Of a stretch of 64,000 bases of DNA, positions 25,971 through 36,713 are shown in pieces (within the stretch, counting starts at the first letter, position 1; each line of letters begins with the position of its first letter). The position numbers were made by a program, and so were the translations under genes. Source of the stretch: Aporrectodea caliginosa (lineage: Eukaryota; Annelida; Clitellata; Crassiclitellata; Lumbricidae); NCBI GenBank assembly GCA_020284085.1, contig JACEVL010000416.1:475314-539313 (forward strand), written 5' to 3'. The notes below the pieces were generated by a model. That model was not told the DNA's origin. It did no database searches and saw nothing but the letters and a program-made list of their open reading frames with translations.

Positions 25971-26225
25971 TTCACAATGCAACAACGACCTGTGGTGGCA
26001 TTTCAATAGCTTCAATAGAACTGAGACGCGTAATTAATATTTTATGTATGCTTGTACAGTAACTGTTGTACACGTATGTATATGTGTGTGTCTGTATGTA
26101 GGCCTACCACGGTTCTCCACCAAGTTGTAACGTTGCTCAGTTGCTGGAAATTCACAATGCGATAACGATCTATGATCGCATTTCTATAGTTTCAGTAGAA
26201 TTTAGACGCGTAATTAATTAGGCCT
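25971..26225. repeat. Direct duplication, offset about 179 bp
   Basis: A block beginning 'ttcacaatgcaacaacgacc' and ending 'gacgcgtaattaat' occurs at 25971-26038 and, slightly diverged, at 26150-26218. Related 'ttcacaatgccacaacgat' blocks lie upstream of gene E at 42347 and 42721. Confidence 0.65.
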
Positions 26226-26390
26226 ATGCATGTATGCATGCATGCATGCATGTATGTACCATTGAGCTGTTTCATTAGCTGACTGCATATTGACGCTAAA
26301 TGAAGAGGAGCCATTACATGTTATACATTTTGTAGGCAGTAGGAAGAGTGTGCGTCTCGTCAGGTACATGGAGCCACAATGACGGTGCTC

Positions 26391-26393
<3 letters not shown>

Positions 26394-26447
<54 letters not shown>

Positions 26448-26501
26448 TCAATTATAATAATAATAATAGTAATAATATTGTTTGATAATAATGACCATTA
26501 T

Positions 26502-26558
<57 letters not shown>

Positions 26559-26580
26559 CTTAATAATAATAATATGTAAT
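26394..26580. repeat. (AAT)n microsatellite, interrupted
   Basis: Two AAT runs separated by 'tgtttgataataatgacc'. They encode only poly-Ile/poly-Asn artefact frames. Confidence 0.95.
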
Positions 26581-26721
26581 TATTAATAATATGCGCATAT
26601 CTGTAATGGTCCAGCGGTTCAATGCGGTGGCTTTCCGTGATACTTTTGCCACACTGGACCTTAACGACAGTTAGGTGTATATTCCAGACGAATTTGACTA
26701 GTTTTATAAAAATAAAATAAA

Positions 26722-26756
<35 letters not shown>

Positions 26757-26759
<3 letters not shown>

Positions 26760-27458
26760 GACCGGGCGAGGCTTAATGCTATACAGGCCCCACACGCCTC
26801 GGACTGGCTATTCGCCCTCCCTCTAGCTTCTCAAGGTTTAAGACTCAATGACGAAGATATGAGGGTAGCGGTGGGCTTGAGACTGGGGGCGGTCATCTGT
26901 GCCCCACACACATGTCCGTGTGGTACAATGGTTTCAGCCAGAGGATCGCACGGTTTGGCTTGCACGTCGGGTTTCGGCAGACAAGCCAGACACTCTTCCA
27001 TCAATGAAATCGTGCTACGCAGCCTCATCAGGGCAGGTACCCCGTCGATCAGGGAACCGACTGGCCTCGCCCGATTGGATGGGAAAAGACCAGATGGCCA
27101 AACCCTGATTCCATGGAACAACGGGCGTTCCCTGATTTGGGATGTCACAATTGTAGACACTTTTGCGCCGTCGTACTTGGTCGAGACAGCTGTAGCGGCG
27201 GGAGGAGCGGCGGAAATAGCCGCGACTAGAAAGAAGAACAAATACGAGGAGCTTCAAACAAGATACCTTTTTACTCCAATCGCGATAGAGACGATGGGAC
27301 CTTTGGACCAGGAAGGCCTGGCTTTCATCAAGGAACTCGGCAGACGGTTGACCAGAACAACGGAAGATCCACAAGAAACCTTCTTCCTTTTTCAAAAGAT
27401 CTCTGTTACTGTCCAGCGATTCAACGCTGTCGCATGCCTTGCTACAATGGGGCCCTAG
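26757..27458 (+). pseudogene. C-terminal ORF of a non-LTR retrotransposon (zinc-finger plus RPD nuclease-like motif)
   Basis: An open frame runs from the end of an AAT array (about 26757) to TAG at 27458, with no start codon required: ARLNAIQAPHASDWLFALPL, LRLNDEDMRVAVGLRLGAV, a Cys/His cluster (CPCG...HGLAC...RH), then GKRPDG and SLIWDVTIV. The RPD plus D spacing resembles the restriction-like endonuclease end of early-branching non-LTR elements; that assignment is inferred. No RT domain lies upstream, so the copy is 5' truncated, although this segment has no stop. AAT microsatellites flank both sides. Confidence 0.65.
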
Positions 27459-27493
27459 AACTCTGATCTTAGAGGAACAATAACCGTTTTATA

Positions 27494-27502
27494 ATAATAA
27501 TG

Positions 27503-27556
<54 letters not shown>

Positions 27557-27605
27557 GTTATAATAATAATTATAATACATAAGTCCTTCACTCGCAATTG
27601 CTCAT

Positions 27606-27687
<82 letters not shown>

Positions 27688-27716
27688 TGTAATAATAATA
27701 ATAATAATATTAATAA
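27494..27716. repeat. (AAT)n microsatellites
   Basis: Two AAT runs (27494-27566 and 27604-27716) separated by 'aagtccttcactcgcaattg', a fragment of the SINE body. Confidence 0.9.
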
Positions 27717-28230
27717 CTCCAATTTTGCCGGTCTCTCTTCACTAAACCTCTCCAAGCTTCAGTCAATTCTTAACGCTTCCGCCCGCCTTATTTATGGTCT
27801 CCCAAAGTTTGTTCACATATCTGCCTTCACTCTGGAAACTCTCCACTGGCTTCCTGTGCCTCAGCGCATTCAGTTCAACATTCTAACACTTATGCACAAC
27901 TCTCTGGTCTGGGTAGCTCCTTCATACCTTCAGACCCTATATACCTCGGTCTCTTCACACCCTGGTCGCTCCGCTCTCTGCTCTGCCGCCAGAGGCTTTC
28001 TGGATGTTCCCCGCATGCGCGATGCTACTGTTCAATCCAGAAGCTTTACTTATGTCGGCCCGTCTAGCTGGAACCATATTCCGCAGGAACTGCAGCTTGA
28101 GCTCCTCAGCCTTCTTCTTCCTCTGTTCCAGAAATGCCTGATTTGTTAGTGACAGCACTGACTTGGATCGGGAGCGCCTCTGAATCTCCAAGTGGCGCTA
28201 TGTAAATGTTCAATTACAATTACAATTGGA
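27717..28230 (+). pseudogene. LINE 3' end (RT C-terminus plus 3' UTR)
   Basis: The frame LNLSKLQSILNASARLIYGL, ETLHWLPVPQRIQFNILTL and VGPSSWNHIPQELQLELL is the classic C-terminal end of CR1/Jockey-like RTs. It ends at 28149. The 3' UTR contains 'gggagcgcctctgaatctcc' and 'ggcgctatgtaaatg', closing in (aatta c)n. It is 5' truncated. Confidence 0.8.
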
Positions 28231-28389
28231 CTTCCAGACAACGATTCTGATAAGTATCCATAGCGACATGTAAACAAACGTATAAAGTGCTTTTGTAGTA
28301 TTTACCTTTCATGCTGCTTCCATTACAATCCCTGCTGTCCCACTCCTTTGTAATTCATCCGCTACAGTAGTGATAAGACTGTTGTTTTT

Positions 28390-28920
28390 AACATAAGCTC
28401 CGCCTCCTATTGCCTCCTATTGTTCTACTAATCCCCCTATTGTTCTTCTACAGGCGGCCATTGTCTCAAGGCTTAAGTCGACGCGTGCTAGGCCATTGTC
28501 TTCCGGTATAGGCCAACCCGGGCTACGGCCTGCTAGTCTATTGTTCCCTGCTCTGGCGCACAGCCTGCCACTCCTTTGTATGCTGGGCTGGCCAACCCAA
28601 GTTCTCCATTCTGAATCACAGCCAATCAAATCGAATGACCACTAGGCCAATCAGATTCAATTGATTGACGGGTAAGCGCACGAGCAATCATTGGACAGTG
28701 CTCAGGGACAGCAAACATGATTGACAGTTATGCGCAGGTGTTCCTATTGTTCCCCAAGCAGGGTGGCTCAACTTTGATCGACAGGCAGGTGCGAGCAATT
28801 CCATTGGACGCGGCTCTGAACCAACCAATTTCATCGGCGTGTAAACTCGTAAACCCCTCCCCTCCCCCAAACCCAATGGCAAGGGCGGCGGGGGCGGCGG
28901 CGGCGGCCACTACCGAATAA
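28390..28920. promoter_or_regulatory. CCAAT/ATTG-dense, GC-rich outer arm segment (left)
   Basis: Dense in CCTATTG, GCCATTG, CCAATC and CATTGGAC motifs (CCAAT-box-like on both strands), with cccctcccctccccc and a short GGCGGC run, ending in AATAAA and (ttac)n at 28915-28940. The mirror copy is at about 36840-37400. It looks like a regulatory or terminal region. No protein is supported. Confidence 0.4.
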
Positions 28921-29079
28921 AGTCCAAGCTTACTTACTTAACATTACAGACCGTTACTATTTCAACAAATCAACAGATGCCATTATAGCGCTTTAGAAGT
29001 TACAGAGATTGATAGAGATTTAGAGAGAGAAATTGAGAGAGAAGCGCGAGAAAGAGACGGTTTCTACCTCAGTCAACGC

Positions 29080-29130
29080 TGATTGGTCCACGCCAACCAC
29101 GTGACCGATGACGTCATATCTATTTATAGC
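29080..29130 (+). promoter_or_regulatory. Promoter-like module in the left arm
   Basis: In order on plus within 50 bp: ATTGG (inverted CCAAT, about 29082), CACGTG (E box, about 29098), TGACGTCA (perfect CRE, about 29108) and TATTTATAG (TATA box, about 29121). The order and spacing suit an RNA polymerase II core promoter firing rightwards, toward the LDLa gene at 31047. A 1-2 kb first intron or 5' UTR would be needed. Confidence 0.55.
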
Positions 29131-29144
29131 ACAACAATGGGAGT

Positions 29145-29650
29145 CTGTTGTCACCATTTCCATGACGACGGCACGCCTAGTTTCTGAATCACCCACGCTC
29201 GACTGCACAACAATGATCTAATTAGCATATAGTAAGTATGGCACCTGATCTCTGCCATTACTCGTTAGCATCTCAATAAGGGTTTGTTTCATCGTTTGTT
29301 GTCACCGTTTCCATGACGTGTGCATTCATAATTTCATACACAAATACGATCGCTTGAACAAATATGAGATAATTAGTATATAGCTAGTTCACCACCTAAC
29401 CTATTACATAACACTCATATGATGTGGTTACATGTTCTCATTAGCATAGGAATAGCAGGTTTGTTGTCACCATTTCCATCATGACGGTACGCAAAGTTTC
29501 TATATCATGAGCTAATTAGCACATCATTATTGCAACAACTCACCTATTGCATCACAACAACTATTACGTAACAGTCACTTTACCTCGCCACACAACCTCA
29601 CTAGCATACGAATAGCAAGTTTCTTGTCCTCATTTACATATCCACTACAC
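29145..29650. repeat. Four tandem 150-165-bp repeats (left arm)
   Basis: A motif like 'tgttgtcaccatttccat' recurs at 29146, 29297, 29462 and (decayed) 29622, each followed by a region resembling 'ctaattagcatatag'. Spacings are 151, 165 and 160 bp. They lie just downstream of the promoter-like module and are mirrored at about 36147-36652. Confidence 0.7.
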
Positions 29651-29884
29651 GCATACCTTGAAGAGTATGTCTTATAAATATTAAACGATCGCATCATTTC
29701 ATACTTAGCAGCAATTGTTTGACAATATTGCGCATTGACCAAAATCTGCATGCAAGTTGGAATTCGATCATATAAACAAGCCAATACATGTAGAATTTTC
29801 GTCGGAAGAGTTAGAAGTTCTGAAGAGAGACGTAGAGTACCATTAGAATATGGAGCTTTATAAAATTCAATCTGTCTGAAACTA

Positions 29885-30344
29885 GCGGTTTCTACCAAAC
29901 TCGAGTAACCTAAGACTTGAGAAACTCACAACTCGGGAAGATTCAAATTGTGAAACTTAAGACTTGCGAAACGTAAAACATGAGAAACTCTCAACTCGGG
30001 AAGTTTAAAAATTGTGAAGCCTAGAAACTTAAGACTCATGAAACATAAAACTTGACAAGTTTACAACTCAAACTTAGAAATTTAGCCTTTGTAACACTTG
30101 TAAATCGGCAATCTTTGAGGAATCCGTGAGTTGGAAAACTTAGAAACGTACAAACTCGTAAATGTTCGAGAGAATGAGAGAGTCACAAGGCATGTGGAGA
30201 GAGCGAAACTTGAGAAACTTATAAATTTTAGAAAACTTCAAACTCTGTGTGATGTATTAGAAGTTCGAGAGAGTAAGAGATTGTGAGAGAGAGGTGTGTG
30301 ATATTTTCACATGATGCTTTAGAAGTTTGAGAGAGTCAGAGAGA

Positions 30345-30431
<87 letters not shown>

Positions 30432-30995
30432 TAGAGAGACGCATGAGATTTTCGGAGAAACTGACAACTTTGAAAACTCCAAGTTCATGAAATTTAAAAC
30501 TGATAGAGAATCTTACAGAGCTTAGAGAACTTTGCAAACCTTACAAGTTGAGAAACCTTTGAAAACTTACAACTTGGGAAATCACAGCCTATGAAATTTC
30601 AAACATTTAGAGAACTTACTTGAGAAACTTAAAACTTACAAATTCACAAACCATACAAGTCGAGAAAACCTTGAAAACTGTCAACTTTGAAAACATAATA
30701 TTTGTGAAATGTTAAAATTTTAGTGAAACTTGCAGCTCTTAGCAAACTTGAAACTTTAGAACATACGAATTTGAAAACTAATAGCTTGAGGAAACTTTTA
30801 GAAAACTTTAAACTTTTAGGAAACTTAAATCTTTGTGTGACGCTTTAGAAGCTTGAGATAGTGAAACTTGAGCAACTTAGTGAAATTTGAAAGTCTTAGA
30901 GATCTAACAACTGATGAAACTTGCAACTGTTAGAAAATTCTGGCACATGGAGCATTAGAAGTTCGAGAGATTGAGCGAGAGAGAGATATAGAACT
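29885..30995. repeat. Degenerate GAAACTT-type repeat field (left arm, outer)
   Basis: Over a kilobase of loosely periodic units (gaaactt, acaactcgggaag, gagaaac, aaaactt), purine-rich on plus and with no fixed period. It includes a pure (AG)n at about 30341-30421. The field continues at 31740-32565 on the other side of the LDLa gene and is mirrored in the right arm. Confidence 0.75.
30341..30421. repeat. (AG)n microsatellite
   Basis: About 80 bp of pure AG in the left arm. The mirror copy at 35408-35444 is only about 35 bp. This length difference accounts for part of the arm-length asymmetry. Confidence 0.95.
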
Positions 30996-31046
30996 GCTTG
31001 AGAGTCATCATTTACAGCCATACTAATAATAATATGCGAATTGTAG

Positions 31047-31725
31047 CAATGAGAACTCAATCACACATCGTACGACCATCGATTGGTCAAAATTCAAGTT
31101 GTCAATGGTATGAATACACATGCATATCCGACAGTAGCTGCGTCAATCGAAATCTAACCTGTAATGGATGGAATGATTGCTTCGACGGATCGGACGAGAT
31201 CAGTTGTCCTTTCACCGGTATGCATATTATACATGTGGATTTTGCTTATAATATTTAATTATAAAATCGAAAAGACTGCAACGGAAAATCAGGATCCGAG
31301 AGAATGGTGTTCAGCGCTTGCGTAACGAGATGTGAATCATGTTAGAAATGAACGCGTCAAGATCATATGTATACTATAGGAAACCTATACAATTATGCGA
31401 TTTACACGTTAATTGTGTAATACATAGGTGGCGAACTTTATACCGGAGTCATCAATCGCATTTTCCTCGCAAATCGAGTCATAATCGGTGTCAGCAACTC
31501 TCTATCGTCATCTCCGTGCTAGTCGTAATGTACATCATCAACGCATTTCGACGACGATCCATCTTGTTTCGAACCATCAGACGACAAGCTCAGACCATCG
31601 CGGAATACCAAGACACCTGCCAGAATCCGCCTCCCTACGACTTCTATCTACCAATCGCACCATCTTATGCGACCAATCCGCCAACATATACACGGATTTC
31701 CACCGGAGGAGATGATTGTTTATAA
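31047..31725 (+). pseudogene. LDLa - transmembrane - PPxY gene, left-arm copy (frameshifted)
   Basis: Two exons. 31047-31217 (171 nt) encodes a complete LDL-receptor class A domain with six Cys and the Ca2+-binding DCFDGSDEISC. 31428-31725 encodes the transmembrane segment and tail. The junctions are CACCG|GTATGC and ACATAG|GTGGCG. The second exon is 298 nt against 299 nt in the right arm: near 31490 'gtcagcaactctcta' replaces 'gtcagcatcgtctcta', so the frame shifts at the start of the membrane helix. The tail downstream is still open and keeps PPPY and PPTY. The first (signal) exon was not found. It is called a pseudogene unless the indel is a sequencing error. Confidence 0.7.
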
Positions 31726-32565
31726 GCTGAATCGACATTATTTGAGAAAGTAACAAATTTGAAAACGAATAGATTGAGAAATTTACAACTTTCAACGAAC
31801 TTTCAACTCGAGCAATGTAAAACGTTGATAACTTACAGCTTTTGAAAGCGCACAGCTTTTGAAATTGAAAATTTTTAGAGAACTTACAACTCGACAAACA
31901 CGAGAAACTTAAAAATTCAGGAAACTTGCAACCTTTGTGAAACTCGTGAAACTGTCAAATCGTGTTATTTAAAACTTTTAGAGAATCTACAATCTTCGTG
32001 AAACTTGCAACCTTTGCGAAACTCGTGTGATTTAAAACTTTCAGTGAACTTACAACTTGAACGGATTAAAAATTGTGAAACTCGAGAAACGTCAATCTTT
32101 GTGGAACTAGCGATCTTTGCGAAACTTGAGAAACTGTCAACTCGTGAGAATGAAATTTAAAACTTGGAATATTGAAAATTGTGAAACTTGTAGTCTTTGC
32201 CAAACTCGAAGACTCTAAAACGTGAGAAACTGTCAACCTTGGAAGCATACAAAACTTCGAGGAAGCCTAGAAACTTAAGACTAGTGAAACAGAATCTTTA
32301 AGAGAACTTACAACTTCAGAAACTTCAATCATTCGTGAAACTAACAGGCTGTAGTCTTTACAAAACTTGAGTAACCTAAGACTTGAGAAACTACAACACA
32401 TGAAGTTTACAAACATTCCAGGTTGAATCGTGGGAAAACTTATTCGTGCAGTCGTGAAAAACACGAAACATGAGAAACTCACAACTCTGGAAGTTTCAAA
32501 TTGTGAAACTTAGCATATTCGTGAAACTTAGCATTCGTGAAATTTAGCATTCGTGAAACTTACAA

Positions 32566-33300
32566 CGTATTAGTCGCTAAAGATGTGAAATGTCGGGTCG
32601 AGTCGCTGCAGTTTCCGCGTCGAGTACATTCTCAATATTCTATCTTTTGCACGTTAAAATTCGTGCGTGGCCTATACGAGCGTCCATTCCAACCAACCAA
32701 CGTCGGATCTTAAAATTTATAACTTCGATACGTCGGATGGTGTCTCGTACATCCGTGGTGCGAATATAATTTTAAGTAAGAAAGCTCTAATCTCGTGAGT
32801 CTCGACGACGACCTAGTCCGCTAAGTAAACTCTGGTCGCTTCTCTCCTCGACATCGTGAAGACGCACTCGCGCTACGAAAATTTTAAGTTTCCTCCAACT
32901 ATACAACGTTAAAAGTGTAATTTTTCAGTGCGAAACCTTTCCGCATATCGTAAAAGTTGATCGTTTACTCTATAAAATTGCTACAATCTACCGATTTCCA
33001 TGTTCTCGAGTTTGATGGATTCAACATTCTACCAATTGTGTGTGTTCACGATGTGTGTGTATGTGTATGCGTATGCGTATGTTTGTATGTTTCTAAGGTT
33101 TCCAGTTTCGCAAAGATTGATCGTTTGTACGTTTCTAAGTTTTCCAGCTCCTCGATTTCGCAAAGATTACAGGTTTGCGAGTTTCACGAGCGTTAAATTT
33201 CTAAGTTTGACAATTTTTAAGCTTCCCGAGTTGTAAGTTCTCTAAAAGTTTTACGTTTCACGAGTCTTAAGTTTCTAGGAATCACAATTTGTAAACTTCA
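32566..33300. other. Central spacer of the giant palindrome
   Basis: A unique segment of about 530 bp (about 32575-33100), with no mirror partner and no convincing ORF, is followed by more degenerate GAAACTT/AAGTTTC units in the opposite orientation. It contains a short GTGTGTAT tract (33040-33090). It separates the arms and would be the loop of a hairpin. Confidence 0.6.
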
Positions 33301-33310
33301 CAAGTTTTAT

Positions 33311-33413
33311 GTTTCGCGAATGCTAAGTTTCACGAATGCTAAGTTTCACGAATGTTAGGTTTCACGAATGCTAAATTTCACGAATGCTAAGTTTCACGAA
33401 TGCTAAGTTTCAC
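33311..33413. repeat. 16-bp tandem repeat, six units
   Basis: Units of 'gaatgctaagtttcac' with one or two mismatches at the inner edge of the right arm. The left arm has about three units (32509-32566). There are no spacers, so it is not a CRISPR array. Confidence 0.85.
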
Positions 33414-34140
33414 AATTTGAAACTTCCAGAGTTGTGAGTTTCTCATGTTTCGTGTTTTACGACTGCTAAGTTTCACAATTTGATTCTTATCGAATCGTGA
33501 GTTTCTCAAGTCTTATGTTACTCAAGATTTGTAAAGACTACCAGTTTCGCGAATATTGAAGTTTCTGAAGTTGTAAGTTCTCTTAAAGATTCTGTTTCAC
33601 TAGTCTTAAGTTTCTAGGCTTCCCGATTTTGGATGCTTCCAAGGTTGTGAGTTTCTCACGTTTTAGGGTCTTCGAGTTTGGCAAAGACTACAAGTTTCAC
33701 AATTTTCAATATTCCAAGTTTGAAATTATACGAGTTTACAGTTTCTCAAGTTTAGCAAAGACCGCTAGTTCCACAAAGATTGACGATTCTCGAGTTTCAC
33801 AATTTTTAATCCGTTCAAGTTGTAAGTTCACTGAAAGTTTTAAATCACACGAGTTTCGCAAAGGTTGTAAGTTTCACAAATATTGTAGGTTCTCTAAAAG
33901 TTTTAAATATCACGATTTGACAGTTTCACGAGTTTCACAAAGGTTGCAAGTTTCCTGAATTTTTAAGTTTCTCGTGTTTGTGGAATTGAAAGTTCTCTAA
34001 AAATGTTCAATTTCAAAAGCTGTGCGCTTTCAAAATCTGTAAGTTATCAACGTTTTACATTATTCGAGTTGAAAGTTCGTTGAAAGTTGTAAATTTCTCA
34101 ATCTATTCGTTTTCAAATTTGTTACTTTCTCAAATAATGT
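33414..34140. repeat. Degenerate AAGTTTC-type repeat field (right arm, inner)
   Basis: The mirror image of 31740-32565: units such as aagtttcac, gttctctaaaag and gagttgtaagtt. Several short minus and plus frames here are by-products of the low complexity. Confidence 0.7.
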
Positions 34141-34149
34141 CGATTCAGC

Positions 34150-34818
34150 TTATAAACAATCATCTCCTCCGGTGGAAATCCGTGCATATGTTGGCGGATT
34201 GGTCGCATAAGATGGTGCGATTGGTAGATAGAAGTCGTAGGGAGGCGGATTCTGGCAGGTGTCTTGGTATTCCGCGATGGTCTGAGCTTGTCGTCTGATG
34301 GTTCGAAACAAGATGGATCGTCGTCGAAATGCGTTGATGATGTACATTACGACTAGCACGGAGATGACGATAGAGACGATGCTGACACCGATTATGACTC
34401 GATTTGCGAGGAAAATGCGATTGATGACTCCGGTATAAAGTTCGCCACCTATATATTACACAATTAACGTGTAAATCACATAAATGTATAGTATACATAT
34501 GATCTTGACGCGTTCATTTCTAACATGATTCACATCTCGTTACGCAAGCGCTCAACACCATTCTCTCGGATACTGATTTACCGTTGCAGTCTTTTCGATT
34601 TTATAATTAAATATTATAAACAAAATCCACATGTATAATATGCATACCGGTGAAAGGACAACTGATCTCGTCCGATCCGTCAAAACAATCGTTCCTTCGG
34701 TCACAGGTTAGATTTAGATTGATACAGCTACTGTCGGATACGCATATGTATTCATCCCATTGACAACTTGAATTTTGACCAATCGATGGTCGTACGATGC
34801 GTGATTGAGTTCTCATTG
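34150..34818 (-). CDS. LDLa - transmembrane - double PPxY protein, right-arm copy (open)
   Basis: Exon 34818-34648 encodes an LDLa domain (six Cys: CQWDEYICVSDSSC, then LTC, NDC and the DGSDEISC Ca2+ site). Exon 34448-34150 (299 nt) continues in frame (G|GT GGC GAA) through a hydrophobic helix (VIIGVSIVSIVISVLVVMYII), a basic stop-transfer (AFRRR), and a cytosolic tail with two PPxY motifs (NPPPYDF, NPPTYAR), to TAA. One LDLa, one helix and two PPxY motifs resemble the LDLRAD3/LDLRAD4 type, whose PPxY motifs recruit Nedd4-family WW domains; orthology is not claimed. The upstream signal-peptide exon was not identified, so the 5' end is partial. It lies downstream of the mirrored promoter-like module (36667-36713). 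Confidence 0.7.
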
Positions 34819-34924
34819 CTACAATTCGCATATTATTATTAGTATGGCTGTAAATGATGACTCTCAAGCAGTTCTATATCTCTCTCTCGCTTAATCTCTC
34901 GAACTTCTAATGCTCCATGTGCCA

Positions 34925-35405
34925 GAATTTTCTATCAGTTGCATGTTTCATCAGTTGTTAGATCTCTAAGACTTTCAAATTTCACTAAGTTGCTCAAGTT
35001 TCACTATCTCAAGCTTCTAAAGCGTCACACAAAGATTTAAGTTTCCTAAAAGTTTAAAGTTTTCTAAAAGTTTCCTCAAGCTATTAGTTTTCAAATTCGT
35101 ATGTTCTAAAGTTTCAAGTTTGCTAAGAGCTGCAAGTTTCACTAAAATTTTAACGTTTCACAAATAGTATGTTTTCAAATTTGACAGTTTTCAAGGTTTT
35201 CTCGACTTGTAAGGTTTGTGAATTTGTAAGTTTTAAGTTTCTCAAGTAAGTTCTCTTCTGAAATTTCATAGGCTGTGATTTCCCAAGTTGTAAGTTTTCA
35301 AAGGTTTCTCAACTTGTAAGGTTTGCAAAGTTCTCTGTAAGATTCTCTATCAGTTTTACATTTCATGAACTTGGAGTTTTCAAACACATCTCATGCGTCT
35401 CTCTA

Positions 35406-35445
<40 letters not shown>

Positions 35446-35890
35446 TCTCTGACTCTCTCAAACTTTATCATGTAAAGCATCATGTGAAAATATCACACAC
35501 CTCTCTCTCACAATCTCTTACTCTCTCGAACTTCTAATACATCACACAGAGTTTGAAGTTTTCTAAAATTTATAAGTTTCTCAAGTTTCGCTCTCTCCAC
35601 ATGCCTTGTGACTCTCTCATTCTCTCGAACATTTACGAGTTTGTACGTTTCTAAGTGTTCCAACTCACGGATTCCTCAAAGATTGCCGATTTATAGGTGT
35701 CACAAATGCTAAATTTCTAAGTTTGAGTTGTAAACTTGTCAAGTTTTATGTTTCATGAGTCTTAAGTTTCTAGGCTTCACAATTTTTAAACTTCCCGAGT
35801 TGAGAGTTTCTCATGTTTTACGTTTCGCAAGTCTTAAGTTTCACAATTTGAATCTTCCCGAGTTGTGAGTTTCTCAAGTCTTAGGTTACT
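34925..35890. repeat. Degenerate AAGTTTC-type repeat field (right arm, outer)
   Basis: The mirror of 29885-30960, pyrimidine-rich on plus, with the (TC)n at 35408-35444. Confidence 0.75.
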
Positions 35891-36146
35891 CGAGTTTGGT
35901 AGAAACCGCTAGTTTCAGACAGATTGAATTTTATAAAGCTCCATATTCTAATGGTACTCTACGTCTCTCTTCAGAACTTCTAACTCTTCCGACGAAAATT
36001 CTACATGTATTGGCTTGTTTATATGATCGAATTCCAACTTGCATGCAGATTTTGGTCAATGCGCAATATTGTCAAACAATTGCTGCTAAGTATGAAATGA
36101 TGCGATCGTTTAATATTTATAAGACATACTCTTCAAGGTATGCGTG

Positions 36147-36652
36147 TAGTGGATATGTAAATGAGGACAAGAAACTTGCTATTCGTATGCTAGTGAGGTT
36201 GTGTGGCGAGGTAAAGTGACTGTTACGTAATAGTTGTTGTGATGCAATAGGTGAGTTGTTGCAATAATGATGTGCTAATTAGCTCATGATATAGAAACTT
36301 TGCGTACCGTCATGATGGAAATGGTGACAACAAACCTGCTATTCCTATGCTAATGAGAACATGTAACCACATCATATGAGTGTTATGTAATAGGTTAGGT
36401 GGTGAACTAGCTATATACTAATTATCTCATATTTGTTCAAGCGATCGTATTTGTGTATGAAATTATGAATGCACACGTCATGGAAACGGTGACAACAAAC
36501 GATGAAACAAACCCTTATTCAGATGCTAACGAGTAATGGCAGAGATCAGGTGCCATACTTACTATATATGTAATTAGATCATTGTTGTGCAGTCGAGCGT
36601 GGGTGATTCAGAAACTAGGCGTGCCGTCGTCATGGAAATGGTGACAACAGAC
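36147..36652. repeat. Four tandem 150-165-bp repeats (right arm)
   Basis: The mirror of 29145-29650. 'atggaaatggtgacaacaaa' and relatives recur at the same spacings on the plus strand. Confidence 0.7.
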
Positions 36653-36666
36653 TCCCATTGTTGTGC

Positions 36667-36713
36667 TATAAATAGATATGACGTCATCGGTCACGTGGTT
36701 GGTGTGGACCAAT
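36667..36713 (-). promoter_or_regulatory. Promoter-like module in the right arm
   Basis: The mirror of the left module: CCAAT (36709-36713), CACGTG (36692-36697), TGACGTCA (36679-36686) and TATAAATA (36667-36674), in order on the minus strand. It would fire leftwards toward the LDLa gene at 34818. It is conserved in both arms. Confidence 0.55.

Noticed and set aside
26600..26700. tRNA-like stretch before the retroelement ORF
   Set aside because: A possible B-box-like word, but no matching A box or second copy found.
29575..29898. 107-codon ORF conserved in both arms (also at 35896-36219)
   Set aside because: The two copies are identical, so conservation carries no coding signal. No homology recognised and it overlaps the tandem repeats. 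Left unannotated as a gene.
33311..33413. Possible CRISPR-like array of 16-bp repeats
   Set aside because: Units are contiguous without spacers, and the context is eukaryotic.
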